Counted from the first letter of the stretch, positions 28,786 to 38,075 are shown. The stretch is 64,000 bases of DNA from CAWDPQ01 sp963804245 (GCA_963804245.1 CAWDPQ010000010.1:1-64000); one strand, 5' to 3'. The notes: generated from the letters alone by a model not told the origin. Numbers and translations: made by a program.

Positions 28786-30471
28786 TCATCCTTCGTCCTT
28801 TCCGTACAGTCTCCACTCGCCGGCATCGAGCGGCATGGTGTGCCGGCCGCGATCGATGAAGCGAAAACCGGCGCCGGCCACCAGATCCTTCACCGTGCGC
28901 GAAATGAGCAGCTCGGACGGCGACGCGCGGTCGGCAATCGCGCGCGCGACGTCGACGGCCATCCCCGAGATGCGGCCGTCGCGCTGCGTGCACTCGCCGG
29001 TGTGCAGGCCGGCGCGCGCGGCGACACCGGCGTCGGCGAGCGCCGTCATCATCGCCGCGGCGGCGCGAATGGCGCGGGCCGGACCGTCGAAGGTCATCAG
29101 CCATGGGCTGTGCCGCGACTCGAACCACTGGCCGCGATTCTGCGTCGCGATGGCGGCAACCAGCGCGGCGTGTTCCACCGATCCCGTCGGCTCGTTCACG
29201 CACAGCACCGTGGCCAGGGCCCGCTCCTCGCCGGCCGCGTCAGGAAAGGCGGCGAGAAACTGTTCGATCGCCGACAACATCGCATCCTGATCGCCGACGA
29301 ACGGCAGATGATCGTTGCCCGGCAGCTCGATGAAGTGCGCGCCGGGAATCAGCGACGCCATGTAGCGTCCCTCTTCGACGCGCAGGCAGTGGTCGCCGGA
29401 CCGATGCAGCACGAGTGAAGGGACCCGCACCAAAGGCAGGATTCCCCGCACGTCCACTTCAGCGTTCATCCGGGTGAGCGACAGCGCCGCCCCCGGGCTT
29501 GCGCCCTGCCGGAGATAGTGCGCCCACCATTCCCGGAACGCCGGGTCGCCGGCGCGGCTCGGGGCGCGGACGTCGATGCCGACCGGTCCGCCCCACTCCT
29601 GCTCGATCTCCCGGTGGAATGCCTCGCGCTGGGCGTCGGTCGGGCCCCACGGGTAGTCTGGCGCCCACAACCGCCGTGCGTACGACCCGATCATCATGAG
29701 CGCGAGCGTGCGCTCGGGATAGGTGGCCGCAAACAGGCTGCACATCGGCCCACCCTCGGACACGCCCAGCAGGGCCGCGCGCGTCGATCCCACGGCATCC
29801 ATCACGGCCCGCACATCGTCCATTCGCTGTTCGAGCGTTGGAAGTTCGGTCACGCGGTCCGACAGACCCGTCCCGCGCTTGTCGAAGATGATCAATCGGG
29901 AAAAGCTGGCGAGGCGTGTAAGAAAACGAGCGAACGAGGGTTCGGTCCAGAACTCTTCGAGGTGCGAGACCCAGCCCATGACGAACACCACGTCAATGGG
30001 TCCGCTGCCGACGACCTGATAAGCAATGTTGACGTTGCCGCTGCGCGCATAACGCACCTGCGGGACGCTCGAGCGCGCAGGCGGCGGCGTGCGGTCCGCG
30101 TCGACGTCGCCCTGCCGCGTGACCGGTGCCACGAACCGGTAGCCTCGTCTGGAGACGGTCTCGACGTAGCGAGGCCGGGTGCCGCGATCCTCGAGCGCGT
30201 TGCGAACCATCGACACCTGCTGCGCCAGGTTGTTGGGTTCGACAAACGAGCCCGGCCAGATTCGCTCGAGGAGCTCGTCCCGCGTGACCACCTGTCCGGC
30301 CCGTTCGACCAGGACCAGCAGCGTCTCGACCGCCTTGGGGGGGAGGGGCAGCATCTCCCCGTCCCGGCTCAGGATCCGCGCATGTTCGTCGAGGAAAAAT
30401 GGGCCAAACGTGTAGCGGCTATGACCAGCCGGTCGCCTGGGCAGGTCGGCCTTCATCCGTCTTTCATCCAA
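28786..30471 (-). CDS. Three-domain fusion: OmpR-type HTH, alpha/beta hydrolase, degenerate cyclase-like domain
   Basis: A 561-residue soluble protein. Residues about 20-115 are a CadC/OmpR winged helix (PPKAVETLLVLVERAGQVV, RGYRFVAPV). About 140-395 is an alpha/beta hydrolase with nucleophile Ser in LLGVSEGGP and late His in GNDHLPFVG. About 410-560 resembles a class III nucleotide cyclase domain (FDGPARAIRAAAAM, AGLHTGEC, ISRTVKDLVAGAGFRF). The usual metal-binding FTDI motif is replaced by LCVNEPTGS and the second-Asp region is shortened, so catalysis is unlikely. Such proteins may sense a ligand with the hydrolase domain and regulate transcription. The gene is divergent from an FAD oxidoreductase, a candidate target. 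Confidence 0.85.
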   Translation of the reverse strand: MDERRMKADLPRRPAGHSRYTFGPFFLDEHARILSRDGEMLPLPPKAVETLLVLVERAGQVVTRDELLERIWPGSFVEPNNLAQQVSMVRNALEDRGTRPRYVETVSRRGYRFVAPVTRQGDVDADRTPPPARSSVPQVRYARSGNVNIAYQVVGSGPIDVVFVMGWVSHLEEFWTEPSFARFLTRLASFSRLIIFDKRGTGLSDRVTELPTLEQRMDDVRAVMDAVGSTRAALLGVSEGGPMCSLFAATYPERTLALMMIGSYARRLWAPDYPWGPTDAQREAFHREIEQEWGGPVGIDVRAPSRAGDPAFREWWAHYLRQGASPGAALSLTRMNAEVDVRGILPLVRVPSLVLHRSGDHCLRVEEGRYMASLIPGAHFIELPGNDHLPFVGDQDAMLSAIEQFLAAFPDAAGEERALATVLCVNEPTGSVEHAALVAAIATQNRGQWFESRHSPWLMTFDGPARAIRAAAAMMTALADAGVAARAGLHTGECTQRDGRISGMAVDVARAIADRASPSELLISRTVKDLVAGAGFRFIDRGRHTMPLDAGEWRLYGKDEG

Positions 30472-30647
30472 AATTCATCGCCGTCTCAAGACCTCACGAG
30501 CCCCGCCTCGCTATCGTGGAGGAGAACGTCGCCGCCCCGAGTTGGGCTGATTGTAGCGAACGCCGCCAACCCCTCGCCAGCTCATCTGACGAGGCTTTTT
30601 CTCCGCACTTTCCGGTCCGGGCCATCGCGGGCGACCAGGGGGAACAC
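30472..30647. promoter_or_regulatory. Divergent promoter region, fusion regulator / FAD enzyme
   Basis: 176 bases separate the divergent starts of the HTH-hydrolase fusion and the FAD-dependent enzyme. A ribosome site (AGGGGGAAC) precedes the latter. No convincing operator dyad is visible by eye. The arrangement is what one expects for a regulator and its target. Confidence 0.4.
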
Positions 30648-32129
30648 ATGTCACGCATCGACAAGGGTAATGGGTCGCACGCAATTGTGATTGGTGGAAG
30701 CATGGTGGGGTCGGTGATTGCCGCCGTGCTCGCCGATCACTTCAACCGCGTGACCCTTCTCGAGCGCGACTGGGTCCCGAAAGGGCCGGGATCGCGCGCC
30801 GGCGTACCGCAGTCGCGCCACATCCACGTCCTGTTAGCGCGCGGCGCGGCGGAGCTCGACCTGTTGTTCCCCGGTTTTCTGAAAGAGATGGTGGACGGAG
30901 GGGCGCAGATCATCGACGTCGGCCGCGATGTCGCGTGGCTCACTCCGGCCGGCTGGGGCGTCCCGTTCAATTCCGGGTTGTCGCTCTGCTGCGCGACGCG
31001 GGATCTGATCGAGTGGCAGACGAGACGTCGCGCGCTGGCACGGGGAAACGTCACCTTCCTCGATGCGACGGCGGTGACCGGTCTCGTCACCGACGATCTG
31101 GGGTTGCGAGTCACCGGGGTGCGTGTCCGCGATCGTCGCTACGACGTCAGCACGCCCACCGGCGAGCTGCAGGGCGATCTCGTCGTCGATGCAACCGGCC
31201 GCGGGTCGCAGTTGTCCGACTGGCTGGAAGCGATCGGGCGCCCGCGCGTCCGCGAAGAGGTGATCGACGCGGGCATGACCTACGCGAGCCGGTTCTATGC
31301 CTTGCGTCCGAACGCGCTCCGCGGCTGGCGTGCTGCATACGTGCAGGCCGCCCTGCCCCGTCACCTGTGCGGCGGGATCCTGTTCCCGGTCGAAGAGAGC
31401 CGCTGGCATCTCACGATCTTCGGATACGGCACGGCTGCGCCGCCGATGAACGAGACCGGGTTCCGTGAGTTCGTCGAGGGACTGCGAAGCTCGGTGCTTG
31501 CCGACGTGATGCAGAACGCGACGCCGCTCACGCCAATCGTCGGTCACCGCCGCACCGAGAATCGCTGGCGCCGCTTCGACGAGATGGCCAACTGGCCCGA
31601 TGGCCTCATCGCTGCGGGCGATTCCGTTTGCTGCTTCGATCCGGTCTACGGTCAGGGCATAACGACGGGTGTGCTCGGGGCTTTGCGGCTCAAGGCGCGC
31701 CTGGCGGAGGAGTGGAGCGGATCGGGCAGCCTGCCCGGCGGTTTTGCGCGCCGGGCGCAGCAGCAGATGGTCGAGACCGTCCGGCCGGCATGGAACCTCG
31801 CTACTGGCGAGGACCTGCGGCTCGGGTCGACAACCGGCGGGCGCCTGCGCGGGCGCGACCGGCTGATGCAACACTACTTCGATCGCGTTGTCGCCGCGGC
31901 AACCGCCGATCCGAACATCCGGGGCAGGCTGCTCTCGGTCATGAACATGATAAAAGGCCCTGAATCACTCATGCACCCGCAGGTGATCGCCGGTCTGGTC
32001 CGACACATGTGCGGAATGAACGACAAACCCGAGCCGCTGTGGTTGGAGCGGTCGCTGAAGCAGAGCGGCGGAAAAAGTGCTGTGCCGCGACGGCCGGCGG
32101 ACTCGCACGCCGATTCACGTGTGGCGTAG
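30648..32129 (+). CDS. FAD-dependent monooxygenase/oxidoreductase (PHBH-fold)
   Basis: A 493-residue flavoprotein; ATG 30648 has a good ribosome site and starts just before the dinucleotide motif AIVIGGSMVGSVIAAVLA. TLLERDWVPKGPGSRAGVPQ, VVDATGRGSQLSDWL and the FAD ribityl motif GLIAAGDSVCCFDPVYGQG define the group of FAD monooxygenases/halogenase-like enzymes. These act on aromatic or isoprenoid substrates with NAD(P)H or reduced flavin. No halogenase WxWxIP motif is seen. The substrate is unknown. It is transcribed away from the three-domain regulator, which could control it. Confidence 0.82.
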   Translation: MSRIDKGNGSHAIVIGGSMVGSVIAAVLADHFNRVTLLERDWVPKGPGSRAGVPQSRHIHVLLARGAAELDLLFPGFLKEMVDGGAQIIDVGRDVAWLTPAGWGVPFNSGLSLCCATRDLIEWQTRRRALARGNVTFLDATAVTGLVTDDLGLRVTGVRVRDRRYDVSTPTGELQGDLVVDATGRGSQLSDWLEAIGRPRVREEVIDAGMTYASRFYALRPNALRGWRAAYVQAALPRHLCGGILFPVEESRWHLTIFGYGTAAPPMNETGFREFVEGLRSSVLADVMQNATPLTPIVGHRRTENRWRRFDEMANWPDGLIAAGDSVCCFDPVYGQGITTGVLGALRLKARLAEEWSGSGSLPGGFARRAQQQMVETVRPAWNLATGEDLRLGSTTGGRLRGRDRLMQHYFDRVVAAATADPNIRGRLLSVMNMIKGPESLMHPQVIAGLVRHMCGMNDKPEPLWLERSLKQSGGKSAVPRRPADSHADSRVA

Positions 32130-32162
32130 CTTGAGATAAGCGAGTAACGACTGGCGACTAAC

Positions 32163-32262
32163 GACTAGTTCTTTGTTTTGAAGAGATCCTGACTCCAGGA
32201 GTCCTTGTTTTGAAAAGATAAGTTCTCCTGAACTCTGAACTCCTGTTGTACTTCCTCATGGT
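32163..32262. repeat. AT-rich spacer with TCCTG/CAGGA repeats
   Basis: The convergent gap after the FAD enzyme contains GTTTTGAAGAGATCCTGA and a diverged second copy GTTTTGAAAAGATAAG, plus CTCCAGGAG and CTCCTGAACTC. It is markedly less GC-rich than the surroundings and shares words with 125-193 and 45841-45953. It appears to be another copy of that dispersed repeat, with possible hairpins but no coding. Confidence 0.5.
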
Positions 32263-32275
32263 CTCCGGTCGTTCA

Positions 32276-33715
32276 CTACGCGAACAACCGAAAAGCCAGC
32301 GCCGCAATGATCGTGGGCAGAAGTGCGCCGCCGATCAGGCCCAGTGGTGACAGCGATCCGCCGAAGAAGCGGCTCAAGAGCGCCTGGCCGGCGGGGTTGG
32401 GAGCGTTTGCTATCACCGTCAGCCCGCCACCGACGACCGCCCCCTCGACAACGGCGTACTTGAGCGGATCGCTCAAGTTCGGCACGAGCGTGGCCAGGTA
32501 GGTGATGAGGGCGTTGTCGTTGAACGCCGTCAGGATCGTTGAACCCAGGAACAGGCCCTCCACAGAGAGACGGCGGAGCACCGGCGCAATCCACCAGCCC
32601 TGCAGGCCTCCGTGGATTACCAGGCCCGCCAGGAAGAAGCCCACGAGCAAAGGTGTCCGGAGCTCGATTCGGCCCTGATACGGCGCCGTGGCCCGGGCGA
32701 ATCCCAGGAAGAAGAGAAATCCTCCGACAAAGAGCGCCGGATAGTGTGCGTTGAAGACTGTCCAGGCGATGAAGGCGAGGTGGACGGCGATCACCCAGCC
32801 CGGAACCGGCAACAGCGCGTGGGCGCCGGCCTCGTCATCGGGCTGCTCGATGTCGGGGACAGCGGCGAGTGTGGCCATCGCCCGCAGCTCGCGTCTGAAC
32901 AGCAGGAAGTAGGTGGCCGTCGAGGCCACGATCGAGATCACCGCGCGAAAGCCGAAGTGCGTGAGCATGAACGCCGTGTCCCATCCCCACGGCCGCGCCA
33001 CCATGAGGACCGGCGGCGCCGCGAAATGGGTCAGCGTTCCGCCGATCGAGACGCTGACGAACAGGAGCCCGACGGTCGCATATTTGAGGCGAGTACTGGG
33101 CTGAAGGTCGTAGAACTGACGGCTGAGGAGCAGCGCGCAGATGGTCATCGCCGCCGGCTCGGTAATCAAGGAGCCGAGCAATGGCCCGATGGTGAGGATG
33201 GTCATCCACCAGGCGGCAGGCGTTCCGCCCCCGGCGCGCGCGACGGTCCGCAGCGCCGCTTCGGCGAAGCCGACAATCGGGCGCGTCGACGCCAGGGTCA
33301 TGATCACCACGACGAACAGGGCTTCCGTGTAGTTGACGGTTTCGTTGACGTAATGCTTCGCTGGTTCCCATCCCACGAATGCGGTGGTCACCACGAACAG
33401 CACGACGGCCCAGAGACCGAAAACCACTTCGACCTCGCCCAGGAAGTGCAGGAGCTCCGCGACAACGCTCGGCCTGGCGCTGCGTTGCTGCGCCCGCGCG
33501 TTCCGGTCGTGCCTCTGCTGTACGCGATGCGCCAGGGCGGTGAAACGGCCGGCGGAAAATGTATGGATGATGGCGAGCGCGAAAATGCCGGTCGCAATCG
33601 CGTTGAACGGCTCCAACTGCATCCTGGCGGACAGTTCCGCGCCGAGCCCCTGGTTCGGCAGCGATGGATAGCTTGTCAGGGCCCGCGGGATCTCGGTCAC
33701 GTCGGTTCCGATCAT
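32276..33715 (-). CDS. Na+/H+ antiporter-like inner-membrane protein
   Basis: A 479-residue polytopic protein of the putative Na+/H+ antiporter group within the ion-transporter superfamily. About eleven hydrophobic helices can be counted. Conserved-looking polar segments include TIGPLLGSLITEPAAMT, GGTLTHFAAPPVLMVARPWGWD and the late LTAFNDNALITYLATLVPN, with TVIANAPNPAG near the C-terminus; such helix-breaking polar motifs are typical transport sites. The start at 33715 is kept, although ATG 33622 (MQLEPFNAIATG) would give a more compact N-terminus. It may connect functionally with the NhaR-like regulator 17 kb away, but there is no direct evidence. Confidence 0.75.
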   Translation of the reverse strand: MIGTDVTEIPRALTSYPSLPNQGLGAELSARMQLEPFNAIATGIFALAIIHTFSAGRFTALAHRVQQRHDRNARAQQRSARPSVVAELLHFLGEVEVVFGLWAVVLFVVTTAFVGWEPAKHYVNETVNYTEALFVVVIMTLASTRPIVGFAEAALRTVARAGGGTPAAWWMTILTIGPLLGSLITEPAAMTICALLLSRQFYDLQPSTRLKYATVGLLFVSVSIGGTLTHFAAPPVLMVARPWGWDTAFMLTHFGFRAVISIVASTATYFLLFRRELRAMATLAAVPDIEQPDDEAGAHALLPVPGWVIAVHLAFIAWTVFNAHYPALFVGGFLFFLGFARATAPYQGRIELRTPLLVGFFLAGLVIHGGLQGWWIAPVLRRLSVEGLFLGSTILTAFNDNALITYLATLVPNLSDPLKYAVVEGAVVGGGLTVIANAPNPAGQALLSRFFGGSLSPLGLIGGALLPTIIAALAFRLFA

Positions 33716-33821
33716 CCGATCACGTTAGTCCATCGACAGCTCGCGCGACAGGATTGTTCTCCTCTTCTCCTCCTCTCCTGTTTGTTTGGCAAGTGGCTGT
33801 CGTGCGATTTGGGATCCGGAA

Positions 33822-34946
33822 CTAACTCGACCCCGGCTTGATGATCCGCACGTTCTTCGTCTCGATGTAGCCCTCGCTGCGGCCGTAGCGCGGATGCTGG
33901 AACTCGACTCTGAGCCACGGACCGTTCTGACGCATCACCTTCAGCCGCGTGTTGGGCTCGAAGACGCGCAACGGAATCCGCGTCGCATCCGGCAGCACGA
34001 AGATCGGTGTGGCGACGAGCGTCACGGCCATCGTTTCATCAGTCGGTCCCGCGGGCGTATCCGGCGTCGCATAGATGCGCGTTGGATCCGGCTCCGCCGG
34101 CGTTCTCGCCGGCGGCGGGGCTGCCGGCGCCTTCCGTCCGCCGAGCCGAATACGAAGCCCCGCGCCAACCTGCACGCCGCCCAGGTCGGCGGAGATCGTC
34201 TCGTCCGTTCCGGCGGCGGGAAATTTCAGGGTCGCGCGGCTGAACCGCACGCCGCCGCCGATGCCGACGTTGTCCGTGAAGTACCAGCTGACGTCCGCCC
34301 CGACGTGAAAGCCCGCCTGGTTCTCCTTGACCTCACGAGTGGTCGTGCTGCTGAACGTGGCCGAGTCGAACGGGTACGTCTCGTCGTACAGCACGCTGTC
34401 CACGAACGTGCGATTGACCATGAACAGCGACGGGCCACCAGCGACCCCGATCTGCAGGTTCGAGCCGATCGGCAGCACATACAAGGCGCTGAAGTGCACC
34501 ACCTGCTCGCGGTGCTCCAATGCCGCCGACTGCCCTTGCACCTGCCGCGGCTGATTGAAGAAGAACGGATGCGGGACGCTTGCGGCAACGGCCCCGGTGC
34601 TGTTGTTGTCCTGATAGAACGAATAGGTGACGGCGCCACCGAGCCCGTTCGCCACGTAGCCGCCGACAGTGCCCTCGTACAGCGCACCGCCTTCGATCCC
34701 GTAGTCGGTCGTCCATCGCAGCTGCTCGCGGTACAGGTCCTGCTGGCGCGTTTCGCTGAACGTCTGATCGTCGGCCTGATATCCGCCATTGATGGCGATG
34801 AACGAGCGGCCCGACCTTGCTGGTTCGGCAGCGGCGGGGGTCGGCGCAGGCTGCGTCCCAGCCGCCGGTTCTGGCGTTTGTCCCGCGGCGCGCGTGGACA
34901 CCACGCACAGCAGGATGAGACCGAGAGCTGCGGGTGTCGATCTCAT
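33822..34946 (-). CDS. Exported outer-membrane barrel-like protein with C-terminal SH3-like domain
   Basis: A 374-residue protein starting at ATG 34946, which overlaps the stop of the M4 protease gene as ATGA. A signal peptide (AALGLILLCVVSTRAAGQ) precedes a proline/alanine linker, a beta-strand-rich region with alternating aromatic residues (residues about 50-270, small OmpA/OmpX-like barrel style), a second Pro-rich linker, and an SH3-like ending (PNTRLKVMRQNGPWLRVEFQ, GYIETKNVRI). SH3b domains often bind cell-wall peptides. Being coupled to a secreted metalloprotease, it may help localise or process it. Function otherwise unknown. Confidence 0.72.
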   Translation of the reverse strand: MRSTPAALGLILLCVVSTRAAGQTPEPAAGTQPAPTPAAAEPARSGRSFIAINGGYQADDQTFSETRQQDLYREQLRWTTDYGIEGGALYEGTVGGYVANGLGGAVTYSFYQDNNSTGAVAASVPHPFFFNQPRQVQGQSAALEHREQVVHFSALYVLPIGSNLQIGVAGGPSLFMVNRTFVDSVLYDETYPFDSATFSSTTTREVKENQAGFHVGADVSWYFTDNVGIGGGVRFSRATLKFPAAGTDETISADLGGVQVGAGLRIRLGGRKAPAAPPPARTPAEPDPTRIYATPDTPAGPTDETMAVTLVATPIFVLPDATRIPLRVFEPNTRLKVMRQNGPWLRVEFQHPRYGRSEGYIETKNVRIIKPGSS

Positions 34947-36577
34947 TGCACACCCACCGCGGTCCATGCCTGGGTGATGGCACTTTCCACGTTGCTACCG
35001 GGATACAGCTCACGCGCGGCCTGGATCGTCGCCGCCCGCGCGGTCGAGAACGTCGCGTTCGACGGCAGCATGAAGACGAACGCGCGATAGAACACTCGTT
35101 CGATCTGCTGGCGGTTGGCGGCGCCGACGCCCTGCACGCTCAGATTCGACGTGCGGTTGGTGCCGCCCTCGATGGCGAGGTAGAAGGCCTGGTTGGGAAT
35201 TCCACAATTGATGTGGACGCCGCCATTGTCCTCGCTCCCGGTGAAACGGCGGCTGTAATGATCCGGATCCCCGAAAGCGCCTGGGTTCGACATCGACCGG
35301 ATCCCGCCCGGCCGAAAGACATCCTCGCCGATAACGTAGTCCGCCTGCCGCGTGCCCGAGCCGGGTGTCTGATAAGCAAATTCGACACTGGTGCCGACCA
35401 TGTCCGAGAAAGCTTCGTTCAGCGCACCTGATTCGTTTTGAGAGATGAGGTTTGAGCTGTAGTCGGTCAAACCGTGGGTGAGTTCGTGGGCGACGACGTC
35501 GAGTCCACCCGCGAGATAGTCAACGAACACGCCGCCGATCGCGAACCCCAGGCCGTCGCCGAAAACCATTGCTCCCCGACCGCTCGGCCCACAACCGCCA
35601 CACCAAAACGCGTTCGTATTGATATCGAATGCCTCGTCCGAAAAGTCGGTGCGCCGGGCCGGGTGCGTTATGCCGAAGATCGGCGTGTCGTTGTCGTCAA
35701 GGCCTTTCCGGCCGAACCGTTTGAAGTAATAGTCGTAAGTCCAACCGACATGTGCGTGCGCGTCGACGTTCGCCACATCGGTCCAGATGTTGTCGGTATC
35801 GTTGGCGACGTCGGCTGCGACGGGTGTGTAAAGACCGTCGAGATAGGCAAATACTCGGTCGAGATTGCCTTGCATGTCGTAGGTAATCAGCGTCGGCGGC
35901 CGCAGCGCGTCGTCGGCGATGAAACGGCCGGAGGCAGAGGAAGCACTGATCTTCTTCTGATCGCCGAGCACCCCTGTGCCCGTGCCAACCGCCGCCGTTT
36001 GCGTCTTCAAGTCGTTGTATTCGAGCACCACCTCGCCACTGTTCGCATCGAGGAACGTGTGCATCCAGCGTCTCTCACGCCATACGTGCGTGCGGTAGGT
36101 GAGCGCATATCCGCCGTCGTCTTTCGGCAGGATTACGAGCTCGATCTCGCGCTTCTCAGGGAGCGGTCCGCCGGACAGTTTTTCGAACGCGTCCCGCGCC
36201 CCGTCGGCGGAAAGCTTGGGGCGGGTCTGAAGGCCCGTGACGGTGTGCAGGGTGCCGAAGATCGATTCGGTGGCGCCGTCGGCAACCTGACGCGCGATGT
36301 CGCCACCGAAGACGCGGACGCCCTGGAAATACTGATCGTAGCGTTCGTGCGAGCGCCCTTCGATCATGGTGTCCGTCCGCACCTTGCGCACAACGAGCTC
36401 GCCCTGGCGAACGAGACTATCGACGGTCGAGTCCCAGGTGCGCAGCGCACCCCGGTCCTGCAGTGTTGCGCTGATCGACCTCACCGTCGTATTACGAGCT
36501 GCCGTTCCGCCCTGCGCCAGCAGCGTTGCGCTCGCCACAAGCATCGCAACACAAACCGCCCAATGTCCGCGTGACAT
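34943..36577 (-). CDS. Secreted M4 (thermolysin-family) zinc metalloprotease
   Basis: A 544-residue pre-pro-protease. Residues 1-21 are a signal peptide (AVCVAMLVASATLLAQ). A fungalysin/thermolysin propeptide (YDQYFQGVRVFGGDIARQV) and PepSY-like region reach to about residue 200. The catalytic domain then shows HELTH (zinc His pair and catalytic Glu, about 362-366), the third ligand Glu in ALNEAFSDMVG, and the His of GVHINCGIPNQAFY. All residues needed for activity are present. The stop overlaps the start of the barrel/SH3 protein, so the two are made together. No frameshift. Confidence 0.93.
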   Translation of the reverse strand: MSRGHWAVCVAMLVASATLLAQGGTAARNTTVRSISATLQDRGALRTWDSTVDSLVRQGELVVRKVRTDTMIEGRSHERYDQYFQGVRVFGGDIARQVADGATESIFGTLHTVTGLQTRPKLSADGARDAFEKLSGGPLPEKREIELVILPKDDGGYALTYRTHVWRERRWMHTFLDANSGEVVLEYNDLKTQTAAVGTGTGVLGDQKKISASSASGRFIADDALRPPTLITYDMQGNLDRVFAYLDGLYTPVAADVANDTDNIWTDVANVDAHAHVGWTYDYYFKRFGRKGLDDNDTPIFGITHPARRTDFSDEAFDINTNAFWCGGCGPSGRGAMVFGDGLGFAIGGVFVDYLAGGLDVVAHELTHGLTDYSSNLISQNESGALNEAFSDMVGTSVEFAYQTPGSGTRQADYVIGEDVFRPGGIRSMSNPGAFGDPDHYSRRFTGSEDNGGVHINCGIPNQAFYLAIEGGTNRTSNLSVQGVGAANRQQIERVFYRAFVFMLPSNATFSTARAATIQAARELYPGSNVESAITQAWTAVGVQ

Positions 36578-36790
36578 CCGTCCTCCTTACCGTCTCGTAC
36601 TCGTCGATCGGTGGCGCACACGTGTCGGACAAGAGCGTACGCTTCGCCGGCGCCCGCACCCCGCGTTGACTGCAGTGTTCGGAGAGAGGACGGACATTTT
36701 ATCAGATGAGCCGAAGGGGAGAACAGGAAGGCCGTTCGGGCTGTCGACCGGCGTCAGGAAGGGCTCCTGCGCGTTTCGCGGCGGTACTTG

Positions 36791-37009
36791 CTAATGGACG
36801 ATGCGGCTGCTCCGTTGTTCGAGCGCACCCTCCAATGCTTCGATGGCGCTCCTCAACTTCGCGATTCTGCAGTTTTGAGCGGTGACCTGCGCCTGGCCTG
36901 GACCGGCCGGATCATCGTGCAATCTCTGAAGGATCCCCAAGGCTTCCGCGAGCTCCCTCTGCGCGGACTCGAATAATTCCAGGAGGAGCGGGTCCGGTTT
37001 CCAACCCAT
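36791..37009 (-). CDS. Small helical protein, unknown
   Basis: A 72-residue protein from ATG 37009, which has a strong ribosome site (AGGAGGAGCC). The sequence LLLELFESAQRELAEALGILQRL and a later ALEGALEQ segment predict two amphipathic helices, perhaps a helical hairpin. No family recognised. It lies 30 bases after a small membrane-protein gene on the same strand, so they are probably one transcript. Confidence 0.5.
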   Translation of the reverse strand: MGWKPDPLLLELFESAQRELAEALGILQRLHDDPAGPGQAQVTAQNCRIAKLRSAIEALEGALEQRSSRIVH

Positions 37010-37039
37010 TGGCTCCTCCTGTCGATGGTGGCGCATGGC

Positions 37040-37328
37040 TCACACCAGTGGACGTGCCTGCGGTGCCGCCCCCTTGGCGTGAGCTGGTGCCGGTGACGCA
37101 GCGATGTCCGCCTCATGGATCAATTGCGCCATGCTGCTCGTGGCCTGAGCGTTGGAATACGTGATCATCGCCACAACCGTAAGAGCCGTCAGGAGTGCGG
37201 CGAAGAGCATGTAGCTGGTCGGTGTCAGCGTTCCAGGCACGCCGACAAGCCACAGCAACGCGAGGCACGGCACCAGGAGCGCCAGGGCAAGGGTGAGGGA
37301 ACGGACCGAGGTTGAAGAGAGTACGCAT
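37040..37328 (-). CDS. Small two-helix membrane protein, probable frameshift near start
   Basis: The reading frame ending at 37040 encodes two clear membrane helices (LALALLVPCLALLWLVGVPG and YMLFAALLTALTVVAMITY) and an Ala/Pro-rich tail. The best start, ATG 37328 after GGAAGG, is in another frame and reads MRTLFNLGPF. A single indel around 37300 would join them to a protein of about 95 residues. Without it the frame would have to begin at GTG 37399, which lacks a ribosome site. Function unknown. Confidence 0.45.
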
Positions 37329-37643
37329 GGAGAACCTTCCGAAATAGCACCAGTCGTGGTCCGAGGGCGGAAGGCGGGAACACTTCCCAGCCAGCCCACT
37401 TTGATGAGGCTGGCGGCTGGTGCAGTGCCGGGAGGCTCAGGAAAGGACTTCCATCATAACATCATCACGCCACGAGCCTTGTGCAGCCGTGCGCAGCGGC
37501 CACGCCGGTTTGCGCGAATCGGGAAATGGCAGTACTCTGGACGGCAATCAGTCGAGTCAGGTCCCGTCCAACTTTGATGTCGAGCCCGTCAGGGGGCGTG
37601 CTGCACCCGAGTTGAGCGTCGTTCACGACGTCCGGAGGTGCAG
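37329..37643. other. Divergent gap without a supported gene
   Basis: About 315 bases between the small membrane-protein gene and the next plus-strand gene. I see no family-like frame, tRNA or strong hairpin. Promoters for both sides are presumably here. Confidence 0.5.
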
Positions 37644-38075
37644 GTGAGATCCGATCCTTCCAGCATGGCGGGCACGCCCCTGGACGCAGTTGTCTATCCG
37701 GAATCCCGCGCAATTGAGATCGCGGTTCCTGGGCCCTCCCTACGGAGCGAATCAGAGTACACGCCGATGCACGACAAGCTGAGTCACGTGGATGCGATAC
37801 TGGAGCGTATCGCGCAGCTGGCGGGTGAGCTGAAGAACGATCCCGATGGACACGTGCGGCGATCGATCGATGAATTGCGCGAGGCCTTCACCACTCGCGG
37901 TGCCATGGAGCCGGCCGTCGCTCGCGTGCGGCAAAGCATCGATATGCTTCGTGCCGGCGATCTCGAAGGTGCCCGACGCGAATTCCAGCGTCGAGCGCCA
38001 GGGCTCAATCATCTGAGTGATGTGATTGAGCAGGAACTTCTGCCGGATCTCCGGCGGCTCGGGTTCGACCTCTGA
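37644..38075 (+). CDS. Hypothetical helical protein
   Basis: A 143-residue protein if begun at GTG 37644, which is five bases after GGAGG. An ATG at 37767 (MHDKLSHVDAILERIAQLAG) lacks a clear ribosome site but begins the ordered part. From there the protein is all helix and charged (DELREAFTTRGAMEPAVARV, IDMLRAGDLEGARREFQRRA), resembling small TPR-like or spectrin-like helix bundles. I recognise no family. It is followed after 30 bases by a zinc-ribbon gene on the same strand. Confidence 0.5.
   Translation: MRSDPSSMAGTPLDAVVYPESRAIEIAVPGPSLRSESEYTPMHDKLSHVDAILERIAQLAGELKNDPDGHVRRSIDELREAFTTRGAMEPAVARVRQSIDMLRAGDLEGARREFQRRAPGLNHLSDVIEQELLPDLRRLGFDL

Noticed and set aside
27880..28790. Hairpin-bounded methyltransferase considered as an insertion sequence
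   Set aside because: The two flanking elements differ in sequence, there is no transposase and no target duplication is visible.
28790..29050. Cyclase-like domain of the fusion protein as an active adenylate cyclase
   Set aside because: The metal-binding Asp motif is replaced and the second Asp region is shortened.
30648..32129. FAD enzyme as a tryptophan-type halogenase
   Set aside because: The FAD motifs fit, but the diagnostic WxWxIP motif is not seen.
32612..33841. Plus-strand frame opposite the antiporter-like gene
   Set aside because: Charged low-complexity sequence without motifs; the minus strand encodes a coherent membrane protein.
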